Positions 1 to 6,382 of a DNA stretch of 6,526 nucleotides are shown here, piece by piece; the first letter of the stretch is position 1, and each line of letters begins with the position of its first letter. The notes under the pieces were generated by a model. It ran no database searches. It was given only the letters and a program-made list of their open reading frames with translations, and was not told the origin of the DNA. Location: NCBI GenBank assembly GCA_025960445.1, contig JAICIT010000150.1:1-6526 (forward strand), given 5' to 3'. This DNA comes from Bradyrhizobium sp. (GTDB taxonomy: Bacteria; Pseudomonadota; Alphaproteobacteria; Rhizobiales; Xanthobacteraceae). The position numbers were made by a program, and so were the translations under genes.

Positions 1-875
1 ATGTCATAACCCCGATAACTTCCGGTCACGGGCGCACGGATCACCGCCTGATACGATTTGAGATCGCCGGCGCTCATGATTCCGCCGGCGTCGGCGATCG
101 CCTTCACCAGCTTTTCCGCGATTGGACCTTCGTAAAATCCGGGCCGCCCCTGTTCGGCGATCGCAGAAAGCGTCGCCGCCAGGTCGGTTTGAATGAGTCG
201 GTCGCCTTCGCGCAGCGTGGTGCCATCGGGACGAGAAAAAATGCGGGCCGATGAGGGCCATCGCGCCAGTCGATTGTGCCAGCGGGGCAGCGTGTCGGCG
301 GAGTCATCAGTGAAAAGTACGCCGTTGCGTGCAAGATCGATGGCAGGTTGCAGCAACGCTGCAAGCGTGAATTTTCCCGAGCCATATTTCTCGAGCGCGA
401 GCGTCAATCCGGCTACCGTGCCGGGAACGCCGATGCCGAGTGCGGAATCGCGCGACTTTGCGCTATCCGGCTTGCCGTCCCGCCCGAGAAAAATACTTGC
501 CGTCGTCGCGCCCGGCGCGGTCTCGCGGTAGTCAATCGCGACGTCCTCATGGTGCTCGGCCGAGTGGATCACCATGAAACCCCCGCCGCCGATGTTCCCC
601 GCCCGCGGATACGTCACCGCCATCGCGAATCCGGTAGCTACGGCTGCGTCCACCGCATTGCCGCCACGTCGCAGCACGTCCGCCCCGATAGAGGCGGCGG
701 TTCTCTCCTGCGCGACGACGATGCCATGCTTGGCGGCGACGGCTCGGTTCGCATCCGCAACGGCCCGGCTGGAAAAGCCGGGCCGCGAGTCCTGCGCGGC
801 GGCTGGACCGCAAAGCGCGATCACCAGGACAATGACTGTAGAGATCCAGGCGCGCTTTGCTTCGAGGAAAGCCAT
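1..875 (-). CDS. ggt: Gamma-glutamyltransferase (glutathione hydrolase), N-terminal part, cut by left window edge
   Basis: Reading the minus strand from an ATG at 875 gives 291 open codons that run off the window. Residues 1-27 look like a Sec signal peptide: a basic start (EAKRAW), a hydrophobic core (STVIVLVIALCG) and an AAA-Q cleavage site, so the enzyme should be periplasmic or secreted. The family hallmarks follow in order: GGNAVDAAVA at 71-80, NIGGGGFMV at 94-102, and DYRETAP at 115-121, whose Arg corresponds to the arginine that binds the gamma-glutamyl carboxylate in known enzymes. GVPGTVAGL lies at 149-157. The family makes an inactive precursor that cleaves itself at a Thr near residue 390; that Thr and the small subunit lie outside the window, so activity cannot be judged. 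The enzyme hydrolyses or transfers the gamma-glutamyl group of glutathione and related compounds. The start is supported by the signal peptide; no strong Shine-Dalgarno is seen. It lies 169 bp after purH on the same strand. The family call is secure; the exact substrate is not. Confidence 0.93.
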   Translation of the reverse strand, partial: MAFLEAKRAWISTVIVLVIALCGPAAAQDSRPGFSSRAVADANRAVAAKHGIVVAQERTAASIGADVLRRGGNAVDAAVATGFAMAVTYPRAGNIGGGGFMVIHSAEHHEDVAIDYRETAPGATTASIFLGRDGKPDSAKSRDSALGIGVPGTVAGLTLALEKYGSGKFTLAALLQPAIDLARNGVLFTDDSADTLPRWHNRLARWPSSARIFSRPDGTTLREGDRLIQTDLAATLSAIAEQGRPGFYEGPIAEKLVKAIADAGGIMSAGDLKSYQAVIRAPVTGSYRGYD

Positions 876-931
876 CAGATTCCGCTGCGAGTTAATGCGT
901 GTCGTTGCCGCGATTTCACCAGCCTGACATT

Positions 932-940
932 ATTGCCAAT
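932..940. repeat. 9-bp odd palindrome ATTGCCAAT in the purH-ggt gap
   Basis: ATTG-C-CAAT reads the same on both strands apart from its central base. It sits just downstream of the candidate -10 element of the gamma-glutamyltransferase gene, about 60 bp upstream of its ATG. This is where a repressor could bind. A 9-bp palindrome can also occur by chance, and no known regulator is recognised. Confidence 0.3.
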
Positions 941-968
941 GCTATATGGTTTTGCGCGCGATGGGCAA
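941..968 (-). promoter_or_regulatory. Candidate sigma70-type promoter for the gamma-glutamyltransferase gene
   Basis: On the minus strand a TTGCCC hexamer (968-963) is followed after 16 bp by TATAGC (946-941). Each matches the -35 and -10 consensus at four of six positions. It lies 66 bp or more upstream of the ATG at 875 and inside the largest gap of the minus-strand gene series, which fits independent transcription of this gene. Prediction by eye only. Confidence 0.28.
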
Positions 969-971
969 AAC
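949..971. repeat. 7-bp inverted repeat GTTTTGC / GCAAAAC with 9-bp spacer
   Basis: GTTTTGC at 949-955 and GCAAAAC at 965-971 are perfect inverted repeats. They span the -35 and spacer of the candidate gamma-glutamyltransferase promoter. On the minus strand the position is also about 75-95 nt downstream of the purH stop, so a transcript hairpin is possible, but no run of T follows it. An operator is as likely as a weak terminator. Confidence 0.35.
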
Positions 972-1007
972 GACTAAATCGTGATTGGTTGGTGCGAGCA
1001 GCCGGCC

Positions 1008-1031
1008 CCGAGCGTTTCGCGCGTGGCTCGG
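1008..1031 (-). terminator. Weak hairpin just downstream of purH
   Basis: CCGAGC at 1008-1013 and GCTCGG at 1026-1031 form a 6-bp GC-rich stem with a 12-nt loop, starting 14 nt after the purH stop codon. No T-tract follows on the minus strand, so it is not a classic intrinsic terminator. It could protect the 3' end or pause polymerase. Confidence 0.22.
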
Positions 1032-1044
1032 AAAGAAATGGCCG

Positions 1045-2637
1045 TCAGTGCCTGAAATGCCTGATGCCGGTGAATACCATGGCAATGCCGTGATCATCGG
1101 CGGCTTTGATGACTTCATCATCGCGCACCGACCCGCCGGGCTGGATAACGGCGGTCGCGCCGGCCTCGATCGCGACAAGGAGTCCGTCGGCAAACGGAAA
1201 GAATGCATCCGAAGCCACAACCGATCCCCTGGTCATTGGTTCACTCAGTTTGGCCTCAACGGCTGCAGCCTGGGCTTTTCGTGCGGCGATGCGCGCGGAA
1301 TCCACCCGGCTCATCTGTCCGGCGCCAATGCCGACTGTGGCAAGATCCTTGGCATAGACGATGGTGTTGGACTTGACGTGCTTGGCGACGCGGAAGGCGA
1401 ACCTGAGATCGCGCAGCTCGGCATCATTCGGCGCTCGCCTGGTCGCGACCTTGAACGTCATATGTTCGACCACCGCGTTGTCGCGGCTCTGCACCAGCAT
1501 GCCGCCGGCGACGGTCTTGGCGGTGAGGCCAGGCGCGCGCGGATCGGGCAGGTCGCCGGCGAGCAGCAGGCGCAAATTGCGTCGCTTGCCGATGATCCCA
1601 ATGGCTTCGTCGGTCGCGTCCGGCGCGATAATCACCTCGGTAAAAATTTCGGTGATGGCGCGCGCGGCGTCCGCATCCAGCGTCCGGTTGAGCGCGACGA
1701 TGCCGCCGTAAGCGGATGTGGAATCGCAGGCTAACGCCTTGCGGTAGGCGCCGACGAGATCGCTTGCTTCGGCGACGCCGCAGGGATTGGCGTGCTTGAC
1801 GATCACGCAAGCCGCGGTGCGCGTCGGATCGAATTCGGCGAGGCATTCATACGCGGCATCGGTATCGTTGATATTGTTGTACGAAAGCTCCCTGCCCTGC
1901 AGTTGGCGCGCGGTGGCAACCCCTGCGCGGTGATCGGGCGTTCGATAGAAAGCGGCAGTCTGATGTGGGTTCTCGCCGTAACGCAGCGCCTGGATCAGGC
2001 GTCCGCCGAACGCGCGAAAATCCGGCGCTTCCGTCTTCAGCGCGGCCGCGAACCAGTTCGAGATCGCCGCGTCATATGCGGCGGTGCGCGCGTAGGCTTT
2101 GGCGGCGAGACGTCGGCGCAGCGAGAGCGTCGTCGCGCCCGCATTGGCAGCGAGTTCGTCGAGCACGGCCTGATAGTCATGCGCTTCGACGATCACCGCG
2201 ACATCATCATGGTTCTTGGCCGCGGCGCGGATCATCGCGGGACCGCCTATGTCGATGTTTTCGATGCACTCCTCGAAGCCGGCGCGCTTTTCAACGGTGG
2301 CTTCGAACGGGTAGAGATTGACCACCAGCAGGTCGATCGGCGCGATGTCATGGGCCTTCATTGCGTTGGCGTGCTCGGCATTGTCGCGGATGGCGAGCAG
2401 CCCGCCATGCACTTTGGGATGCAGGGTCTTCACCCGACCATCCATCATCTCCGGAAAGCCTGTCAGCTCCGAGACATCCCTGACCTTCAATCCCGCGGCA
2501 GCGATCGCCTTCGCGGTGCCGCCGGTGGAGACCAGCTCCACTCCGTGATCAACCAGCGCGCGGGCGAATTCGATCAGTCCGGTCTTGTCTGAAACCGACA
2601 ACAGGGCGCGGGTTACGCGACGCAAATGCTCACTCAT
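1045..2637 (-). CDS. purH: Bifunctional AICAR formyltransferase / IMP cyclohydrolase PurH
   Basis: The protein is 530 residues and complete, the usual bacterial length. It catalyses the last two steps of de novo purine synthesis in the cytoplasm: transfer of a formyl group from 10-formyl-THF to AICAR, then ring closure to IMP. The N-terminal cyclohydrolase domain (about 1-200) shows SVSDKTGL at 14-21, STGGTA at 37-42, [13 protein letters not shown] at 67-79 and [17 protein letters not shown] at 127-143. The transformylase domain shows RYGENPHQ at 219-226, KHANPCG at 281-287 (the Lys-His pair is catalytic in studied homologues), DSTSAYGG at 305-312, KSNTIVY at 422-428, [12 protein letters not shown] at 436-447 and [11 protein letters not shown] at 476-486. 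It ends with the typical GIRHFRH. The ATG at 2637 has an AGGA 8 nt upstream (2649-2646). It lies 93 bp after the heparinase-like gene, on the same strand. No key residue appears missing. Confidence 0.98.
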   Translation of the reverse strand: MSEHLRRVTRALLSVSDKTGLIEFARALVDHGVELVSTGGTAKAIAAAGLKVRDVSELTGFPEMMDGRVKTLHPKVHGGLLAIRDNAEHANAMKAHDIAPIDLLVVNLYPFEATVEKRAGFEECIENIDIGGPAMIRAAAKNHDDVAVIVEAHDYQAVLDELAANAGATTLSLRRRLAAKAYARTAAYDAAISNWFAAALKTEAPDFRAFGGRLIQALRYGENPHQTAAFYRTPDHRAGVATARQLQGRELSYNNINDTDAAYECLAEFDPTRTAACVIVKHANPCGVAEASDLVGAYRKALACDSTSAYGGIVALNRTLDADAARAITEIFTEVIIAPDATDEAIGIIGKRRNLRLLLAGDLPDPRAPGLTAKTVAGGMLVQSRDNAVVEHMTFKVATRRAPNDAELRDLRFAFRVAKHVKSNTIVYAKDLATVGIGAGQMSRVDSARIAARKAQAAAVEAKLSEPMTRGSVVASDAFFPFADGLLVAIEAGATAVIQPGGSVRDDEVIKAADDHGIAMVFTGIRHFRH

Positions 2638-2645
2638 GGGCCATG

Positions 2646-2655
2646 TCCTGCAGGA
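2646..2655. promoter_or_regulatory. purH ribosome binding site inside a 10-bp palindrome
   Basis: TCCTGCAGGA is a perfect 10-bp palindrome. On the minus strand its first bases are TCCT (2655-2652) and its last four, AGGA (2649-2646), are the Shine-Dalgarno of purH, 8 nt before the ATG. The palindrome supports the chosen start because it is the only good ribosome site nearby. Self-pairing of the RNA could affect its exposure, but the hairpin would be only 3 bp. Confidence 0.6.
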
Positions 2656-2662
2656 TAATGCC

Positions 2663-2698
2663 GCCGGTTAGCACGGTTTGCCGAGGCAAGAAACCGGC
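2663..2698 (-). repeat. Competing inverted repeats in the purH leader
   Basis: On the minus strand GCCGGTT (2698-2692) can pair with AACCGGC (2669-2663) as a 7-bp stem. The overlapping CGGTTT (2696-2691) can instead pair with AAACCG (2679-2674) as a 6-bp stem. A third short pair, TTGCC / GGCAA (2689-2685 with 2682-2678), has too small a loop to form alone. The element lies between the heparinase-like stop and the purH ribosome site. It could be a leader structure, a weak terminator without a T-run, or chance in GC-rich DNA. Confidence 0.35.
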
Positions 2699-2730
2699 AG
2701 TGTCGGTTCGGGCTACTATTGCAGGCGATT

Positions 2731-4482
2731 TTACAACGGCAATTCCGGCTCGCGGCTGGCGGTGCGCCGAGCGCCGGCCGCCGGAGCCGAGGTGGTCGAC
2801 CGCACAAAGCTCCAGCGGGTCGATGGGGCGCGCCGCGAATTCTGCCGAATGACGATCTGTGCAGTACGCCGCGGACCATCGTTTCCAGCCAGGAACACGC
2901 TGTCTTCCAGATCGACCTTGTCGTCGAGCGCCTCGAAGGTCCACACGTCGCGATTCGGTAACACCAGCATCACGCCGCGGCCATCGCTGAGCCTGTTCGC
3001 CTTCACCGAGGGATGAAGATGAAACCGCACGGCGTAATCGGTATCGTTGCCTTTAATCCGTGTGCCCGGCGCGGGTGACACGGTGTCCTCGCCGTCGAGC
3101 CTGGAGCCATCATGCGCAACCATCAGCGTCCGCCGATGCATCACTCCGAACCGCGCCAGATAGCCGTTATGCGCCGTGCTCAACAGCATGCCGTCGGCAA
3201 CGACCTCGCGATAGCTTTCCACCTCGCTCGGACCGCTGACGATCGGCGAGCCGTGCAACAGGCGCTTCATCGCCGAGAACTCGACGAACTGGCATGATGA
3301 CGTATCGTGGTAGGTCAAGGTCGAATGCGCCGCCGTGCTGCGCGCAAAGGCGCGCCAGTTGTCGCGCCCGGTGGTGGGCATCCCGCAATTGACCACGATC
3401 CTGCTCGGGCCGGACGACAGTTCAAAGGACAAGCAGCCGGCGTGCGCGTCTTGACTGATGCTGGGTGGCGGCGGCGCGCCGGCATCGATGATCACTGTCA
3501 TCGCACCCGTATCAAGGCGCTGAAAACCGCTGTGCGGCATGTACGACATCGGCAGGCCGTGGGTGTCATCATAGGCGAGCACGGTGGCGAGCAGATCGGA
3601 CGGCGCGCTGCTCATGCCGTTGAACAACGCAAAACTGCCATCGCCGTGCCGAAAGAACCGCAGCATCGGCATCATGCGGTCGATCGCATTCAACAATGCG
3701 GCTGGCGGCGCGATATTGCGCGCGGCGAAGGTCTGCCGCAGCGGCAACAGATCAATCAGAAGCTCGATCAACGCGCCGGGATTGCGCGAGATGTGTCCGC
3801 CGTCGGGGAGTATCTGCCGCTGCAATTCATCGGCGAGCTTGCGGGTGGCGGTGCGGATGTGTTTTCCCTGGTTGGCAAGGCAGAGCGCGGCATAGCAAAG
3901 CGCGATCATGACCTGAAGGCGCGGCACGCCATCGATATCAAGCGTCGTGTAGCGCAGGTATCGAATTTCGCGCGTCAGGCCGCGTAGATAGCGCCGATAG
4001 AATTTTCCGTCGCTGTCGCCGAGCACGAGGGGCGCTTGCGACAACAGTGAGATGACGCGGCGCGCCAGCACATCAGGCCGCCGGCCGATGGAGCGCTTGC
4101 GCGCCGCATTTGAAATCCAGTCATCGACCAGCGCGCGCGCATTGGCCCGTGTCAGCGCGGTATCGGCGGCGCGAAGATGTCGGAGCCATCCGAAACCGAG
4201 TAGCGCCACCTCCCAGTCTTCGGACGGAGGCTCGAGGTCGAAAATAGATCGGCCATGGCAAGTCACGATCTTGCCCGCGAAAACAAATCGGCCGGCATAA
4301 ATCTCGGCTGCCCGAGTGGCGTCGGCGGTGCGTAGATCGTGCGGCGCGATAATGAGACGATCGGTTCGGCCCGGCCAAATACGCGACAGCGCAACCGAGC
4401 CGCCGGTTGCTCGCGCCATCAGGTTCCGCGCGAAGCGGCCCATCACTAGCGTCGATATGCGTCTGTGTTCGGTGACCGACAC
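2731..4482 (-). CDS. Heparinase II/III family protein, substrate unknown
   Basis: The 583-residue protein reads from a GTG at 4482 to a TAA. It matches, from memory, the alphaproteobacterial heparinase II/III-like family found beside rsmB and purH. The N-terminal half (about 90-290) is rich in helix-forming residues, as expected for an alpha/alpha toroid, and contains DGGHISRNPG at 227-236 and HGDGSFALFNG at 279-289. The C-terminal half (about 320-560) is the beta-rich heparinase II/III C-terminal type, with DAHAGCLSFELSSG at 345-358, HSTLTY at 386-391 and RFHLHPSV at 486-493. Residues 562-583 are a low-complexity Ser/Ala/Arg tail. Known family members cleave acidic polysaccharides by beta-elimination, but no substrate can be inferred here. 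There is no signal peptide, so it looks cytoplasmic or exported by an unseen route. An in-frame TGA lies 24-22 nt before the GTG, leaving GTG 4482 or ATG 4443 as starts. The GTG is preferred because a GAG-like ribosome site lies 5 nt upstream. Confidence 0.88.
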   Translation of the reverse strand: MSVTEHRRISTLVMGRFARNLMARATGGSVALSRIWPGRTDRLIIAPHDLRTADATRAAEIYAGRFVFAGKIVTCHGRSIFDLEPPSEDWEVALLGFGWLRHLRAADTALTRANARALVDDWISNAARKRSIGRRPDVLARRVISLLSQAPLVLGDSDGKFYRRYLRGLTREIRYLRYTTLDIDGVPRLQVMIALCYAALCLANQGKHIRTATRKLADELQRQILPDGGHISRNPGALIELLIDLLPLRQTFAARNIAPPAALLNAIDRMMPMLRFFRHGDGSFALFNGMSSAPSDLLATVLAYDDTHGLPMSYMPHSGFQRLDTGAMTVIIDAGAPPPPSISQDAHAGCLSFELSSGPSRIVVNCGMPTTGRDNWRAFARSTAAHSTLTYHDTSSCQFVEFSAMKRLLHGSPIVSGPSEVESYREVVADGMLLSTAHNGYLARFGVMHRRTLMVAHDGSRLDGEDTVSPAPGTRIKGNDTDYAVRFHLHPSVKANRLSDGRGVMLVLPNRDVWTFEALDDKVDLEDSVFLAGNDGPRRTAQIVIRQNSRRAPSTRWSFVRSTTSAPAAGARRTASREPELPL

Positions 4483-4498
4483 GCCTGCTCTTGATTGG

Positions 4499-4519
4499 AG
4501 GATTCAGGTTGCGAATCCT
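4499..4519. repeat. 7-bp hairpin upstream of the heparinase-like gene
   Basis: AGGATTC (4499-4505) and GAATCCT (4513-4519) form a perfect 7-bp stem with a 7-nt loop. On the minus strand it ends 16 nt before the GTG start at 4482, so it would sit in the leader of that gene. On the plus strand TTTT lies directly at its 3' side (4519-4522), which resembles a small terminator for antisense transcription. The stem is only moderately stable. Confidence 0.4.
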
Positions 4520-4600
4520 TTTAGTCCGGAAACGCCGCCAAGACATCTTGAAAGGCTGCGAATCAGCGGCGGCTCAAGCAGAAGGGCTGTAAAGGCAAAC

Positions 4601-5950
4601 TCAGGATTTGACCAACCGCGCGGCGTAGAACCCATCAAGCCCGCTCAGCCGGGGATCTTGATGCGGCAGGTGGCAGGGCAGTGTGCGCACGTCGCCATTC
4701 GCGGTCAGGATTTCCTCGCGGCCCGCCACCTCGCCGGCCTCGACCGGCGCGCGACGCATGGCGGGTTCGGCGGCGAGAAGGGCCGCGATAGCGTGCTCGC
4801 CCTCTTCGGGTTCCAGCGAGCAGGTACAATACACCAGCATACCTCCAGGCCGGAGCAGCGAAGCCGCCTTTTGCAGCAGCCGCTTCTGGAGCGCCGCCAA
4901 GGCGCTGATGTCGTTTTCTTGTCGAAGCCAGCCAACATCCGGGTGTCGACGAATCGTCCCCGTAGCGGTGCAGGGCGCATCTATCAGAATACCGTCAAAA
5001 CCGGCGCTGTTTCCTCCCTGCCACTCCGCCGCATCGGTCACGACCGTTTCCGCTGACAACGCGAGCCGCGAAAGGTTGTCGCGCAAGCGCGTCATACGGG
5101 CGGGCGAGCGGTCGACCGCGCTGACCCGCGCCCCTGCGTGCGCCAGTTGCGCCGTCTTGCCACCGGGTGCGGCGCAGAGATCGGCGATGGATTTTCCGGC
5201 GACATCGCCTAGCAGGCGCGCCGGCAACGCGGCCGCTGCATCCTGCACCCACCATTGCCCCTCAGCGAACCCGGGCAGCATTGTTACGGAGCCCTGCAAC
5301 AGCGTCCGCACGGTGCCGGTTGGCAGCACTTCGCCGTGAAGGCGCGTCGCCCAGTGGCCTGGATCAGACTTCACGGTGATGTCGAGCGAAGGCTCGTAGC
5401 CGATTGCAAGTGCGATCTCGCCCGCGACTATTTCGCCGTAATGGGCGATCCATCGCTTCATGAGCCACTCGGGAATATCCAGGTTCTGTGATTTTACGCT
5501 ATCGATCAGCGGCTGACCCTCGCGGGCGCAGCGGCGTAGCACAGCATTCACAAGGCCGGCGTATTTTGCCGCGCGCCGATCCGATTGTACCAGTCGCACG
5601 GAGAGATCGACGGCGGCATGATCGGGCACATCCATCCAAAGGATTTGCGCGGCGCCGATCAACAGCGCGCTTTGTGCGCGCGGCGCGTCGGTCGGAATGC
5701 CACGATCGAGCAATCGCGACAACAGGTGTCCGAGCGTGCCAAGTCGGCGCAAAATGGTCGCCACTAGGCGCCGCATCAAGGCGCGGTCGCGATCGGAAAG
5801 CGTTTTCAATCCCGGATGCGCGGCGGCGCCATCCAGCTGTTCGTCCAGCGTGCGGTGCTTATGCAGCACGCCATCGAGAATATCCGCGGCGATCCTGCGC
5901 GCCGCGAGACCTGGGACCTCGGGTGGCAATGCGAATTTTTGAGAAGGCAT
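4601..5950 (-). CDS. rsmB: 16S rRNA (cytosine-5-) methyltransferase, RsmB family
   Basis: The 449-residue protein transfers a methyl group from S-adenosylmethionine to carbon 5 of a cytosine in 16S rRNA (C967 in the E. coli enzyme). An N-terminal NusB-like RNA-binding domain covers about residues 10-145 (LDGVLHKHRTLDEQLDG, then VDLSVRLVQSDRRAAKYAGLVNAVLRR-type sequence). The catalytic Rossmann domain follows, with SAM motif DLCAAPGGKT at 257-266, IDAPCTATGTIRRHPD at 323-338 and VYCTCSLEPEEGE at 373-385. The Cys of the APC motif (327) and of the TCS motif (377) match the two catalytic cysteines of the family. It ends GFYAARLVKS. I chose ATG 5950 because the protein then begins MPSQKFALPPEV, as I recall for relatives. 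A TTG at 5986 would add 12 residues, with an AAGG too close to serve it. Neither start has a strong ribosome site. It is the first of the leftward genes. Confidence 0.95.
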   Translation of the reverse strand: MPSQKFALPPEVPGLAARRIAADILDGVLHKHRTLDEQLDGAAAHPGLKTLSDRDRALMRRLVATILRRLGTLGHLLSRLLDRGIPTDAPRAQSALLIGAAQILWMDVPDHAAVDLSVRLVQSDRRAAKYAGLVNAVLRRCAREGQPLIDSVKSQNLDIPEWLMKRWIAHYGEIVAGEIALAIGYEPSLDITVKSDPGHWATRLHGEVLPTGTVRTLLQGSVTMLPGFAEGQWWVQDAAAALPARLLGDVAGKSIADLCAAPGGKTAQLAHAGARVSAVDRSPARMTRLRDNLSRLALSAETVVTDAAEWQGGNSAGFDGILIDAPCTATGTIRRHPDVGWLRQENDISALAALQKRLLQKAASLLRPGGMLVYCTCSLEPEEGEHAIAALLAAEPAMRRAPVEAGEVAGREEILTANGDVRTLPCHLPHQDPRLSGLDGFYAARLVKS

Positions 5951-6020
5951 GGAGTGGGAACATTCTCGGCGAGTTGGACGGCGCAAGCCTTTAACTCACA
6001 CCATCGCACGGAAATCACCT

Positions 6021-6050
6021 TTGCCACCGGAATATGCCAAATGTAAGAAT
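6021..6050 (+). promoter_or_regulatory. Candidate promoter for the SdhAF4-type gene
   Basis: TTGCCA at 6021-6026 matches the -35 consensus at five of six bases. After 18 bp AAGAAT (6045-6050) matches -10 at four of six. Transcription would begin near 6057, giving a leader of about 75 nt before the ATG at 6134. Prediction by eye. Confidence 0.33.
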
Positions 6051-6121
6051 CTCCCTACCGTTTTCGTGCGCGCCGCACCATCTTTGGCGGGAGCTTTGAA
6101 TCCCCGAGCGGATCCAGCGGC

Positions 6122-6126
6122 AGGAG
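6122..6126 (+). promoter_or_regulatory. Ribosome binding site AGGAG
   Basis: AGGAG lies 7 nt before the ATG at 6134. It is the strongest Shine-Dalgarno in the window and fixes the start of the small gene that follows. Confidence 0.8.
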
Positions 6127-6133
6127 TCCGGAC

Positions 6134-6352
6134 ATGACAGCGAATCGATCGCCGCCCGCAGCGCCATCAGCAACTGAGCAACGCAAGCCGCTCACACCAG
6201 CGGCCGAGCGCGCGCTCGCCGAAGCCAAGGCGCGAAGGCAGGCCGCGGAGGCAAACGCGACGCCTCAACCGAAGGAGTTGCGGGGTCCGAAGGGCCCGGA
6301 ACCGACTCGCTACGGCGACTGGGAGAACAAAGGCATCGCCTCGGATTTTTGA
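6134..6352 (+). CDS. DUF1674 protein, succinate dehydrogenase assembly factor 4 (SdhAF4) family
   Basis: The protein has 72 residues and is complete. Its last 20 or so residues contain the family signature: RGPKGPEPTRYGDW at 50-63, then GIASDF at the very C-terminus. The first 45 residues are Ala/Pro/Lys/Arg-rich, with a likely helix at about 23-40, and probably disordered otherwise; this part varies in the family. In eukaryotes SDHAF4 binds the flavinylated SdhA subunit and helps it join SdhB in complex II. A similar role here is inferred from family membership only, and no sdh genes are in view. An AGGAG 7 nt upstream supports the start. It is divergent from rsmB and converges on the L,D-transpeptidase gene, with 30 bp between the stop codons and no clear terminator in that gap. 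No signal peptide or membrane segment is seen, so it should act in the cytoplasm. Confidence 0.9.
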   Translation: MTANRSPPAAPSATEQRKPLTPAAERALAEAKARRQAAEANATPQPKELRGPKGPEPTRYGDWENKGIASDF

Positions 6353-6382
6353 AACGCGACCTCGCTCTGCTCAAACCGCTGG

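Larger units (their letters stand above)
5951..6133. other. Divergent intergenic region between rsmB and the SdhAF4-type gene
   Basis: This 183-bp stretch separates two genes that are read away from each other, so it must carry their promoters or leaders. I see a plausible rightward promoter (listed separately) but no convincing leftward one; TTGGCA at 6040-6035 on the minus strand lacks a good -10. No tRNA or riboswitch is recognised. Open frames crossing it are not credible as genes. Confidence 0.6.

Noticed and set aside
276..977. 233-codon open frame on the plus strand opposite ggt
   Set aside because: Arg/Gly-rich translation with no family likeness; the minus strand encodes a clear gamma-glutamyltransferase with a signal peptide.
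985..1734. 249-codon open frame on the plus strand opposite purH
   Set aside because: It mirrors conserved purH codons; third-position GC bias removes stops from the opposite strand. No ribosome site or recognisable domain.
1792..2592. 266-codon open frame on the plus strand opposite purH
   Set aside because: Same reason: a shadow of the purH cyclohydrolase domain, with no recognisable protein features.
2630..2944. 104-codon minus-strand frame overlapping the heparinase-like 3' end and the purH start
   Set aside because: It lies in a different frame from both certain genes, and its product is Arg/Gly-rich without family likeness. I considered a frameshifted extension of the heparinase-like gene, but that gene already has a plausible C-terminus.
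3307..3987. 226-codon open frame opposite the heparinase-like gene
   Set aside because: His/Arg-rich low-complexity translation, antisense to a long coherent protein.
4316..5056. 246-codon plus-strand frame spanning the rsmB 3' end and the gap to the heparinase-like gene
   Set aside because: It crosses two real genes and the gap between them in the wrong direction and shows no domain.
5949..6137. 62-codon plus-strand frame across the rsmB/SdhAF4 gap
   Set aside because: No ribosome site and no recognisable product, and it overlaps the start of the well-supported SdhAF4-type gene.
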